This document shows positions 14,117-14,453 of a DNA stretch of 14,453 bases, piece by piece (positions within the stretch are counted from its first letter, which is position 1; every line of letters starts with the position of its first letter). The DNA comes from CAZELM01 sp964512995 (lineage in GTDB: Bacteria; CSSED10-310). Both the position numbers and the translations under genes were made by a program. A model generated the notes under the pieces. The model did not search any database. It worked only from the letters and a program-made list of their open reading frames with translations, and was not told the origin of the DNA. Where the stretch lies: the NCBI GenBank assembly GCA_964512995.1, contig CAZELM010000071.1, positions 1 to 14,453 of the forward strand, read 5' to 3'.

Positions 14117-14437
14117 TCAATCGATTGTCCTCAGCAGGCGGAACCCGACATCGCTGTTCCTATCGTCCGGGGTGCGGTAGATGTTCCGAGAAGCCGACCG
14201 GCAATACCTCGCGTTGTTGGCCCAACTGCAGCCCCGTAACACCCGGTACCAGCCTGATGCAGTTCCTGTATAATTGGCCACACTCCCTGAGGGATACGAG
14301 CTACTATACCAATCCCAGCACCATTCCCCCACATTGCCATGAACATCCTTCAGATTCCACGGATTCGCCAATTTACTCCCAACCGGCGCGAGCGCCCCCG
14401 TGTTGAGAGTCACATTATAAGACTGTCTTTCAGGCTA
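14117..14437 (-). pseudogene. C-terminal fragment of a SUMF1/formylglycine-generating-enzyme-like protein
   Basis: The minus-strand frame ends at 14117 and reads KLANPWNLKDVHGNVGEWCW, then DWY, RVLRGCSWANN, CRSASRN and VGFRLLR. These are the classic C-terminal motifs of the SUMF1 (FGE-sulfatase) fold, usually called formylglycine-generating or ergothioneine-type nonheme iron enzymes. Only about 100 residues of the fold are here. An in-frame TAG at 14437-14435 stops the frame 16 bases before the window edge, and the first possible start is GTG at 14413. RGCSW replaces the usual GGSW. Either the full gene lies beyond the edge and is split by this stop or a frameshift, or this is a decayed remnant. 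A short real gene from 14413 cannot be excluded. Confidence 0.65.
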
Positions 14438-14453
14438 TTTTCTCGAATTAAAT

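Overview
The window is chromosomal DNA of an unidentified, probably uncultured Gram-negative-type bacterium. The features pointing that way are secreted multihaem cytochrome c, FG-GAP propellers with long Pro-Thr linkers and a C-terminal dockerin-like domain, collagen-like/S74 secreted proteins and a SUMF1-type fragment. These are common in environmental candidate phyla and Desulfobacterota-like genomes, but nothing here fixes the taxon. No tRNA, rRNA, CRISPR array, complete insertion sequence or phage module was found.

Layout. Positions 1-375 hold a 133-bp tandem repeat that runs off the left edge. Positions 478-2052 (+) carry an uncharacterised 411-aa protein with a SWIM-like Cys/His cluster and then a 54-aa Cys-rich protein, with a hairpin terminator between them. 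Positions 2087-3904 (-) encode a secreted octahaem cytochrome c with an EF-hand-like loop and a haem-free C-terminal domain. Positions 3905-4508 are an AT-richer gap with a small inverted-repeat unit. Positions 4509-6275 (+) encode a seven-repeat FG-GAP propeller, Pro-Thr linker and dockerin-like module. It converges on 6379-8355 (-), a secreted collagen-like protein ending in a Peptidase_S74 intramolecular chaperone; the two genes share one strong bidirectional terminator. Positions 8356-8668 form a divergent promoter region.

The rest is a plus-strand block: a YitT-family membrane protein (8669-9547), a TldD metalloprotease (9664-11052), its TldE/PmbA-like partner (11095-12414) and a circularly permuted ATP-grasp ligase of the glutathionylspermidine-synthase type (12506-13870). 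A possible promoter and a 23-codon ORF overlapping the tldD start by ATGA precede the TldD-TldE-ligase trio. At the right edge (14117-14437, -) lies the C-terminal part of a formylglycine-generating-enzyme-like (SUMF1) protein, cut by an in-frame TAG.

How the genes fit together. The left and middle parts look like cell-surface and extracellular functions: electron transfer, a Ca-dependent adhesion or scaffold protein, and a self-trimerising fibre. The right part is cytoplasmic peptide chemistry. A TldD/TldE protease pair followed by an amide-forming ligase is the most system-like grouping: one partner could make a peptide or peptide-like conjugate and the other process it. This is inference from gene order; the substrate is unknown.
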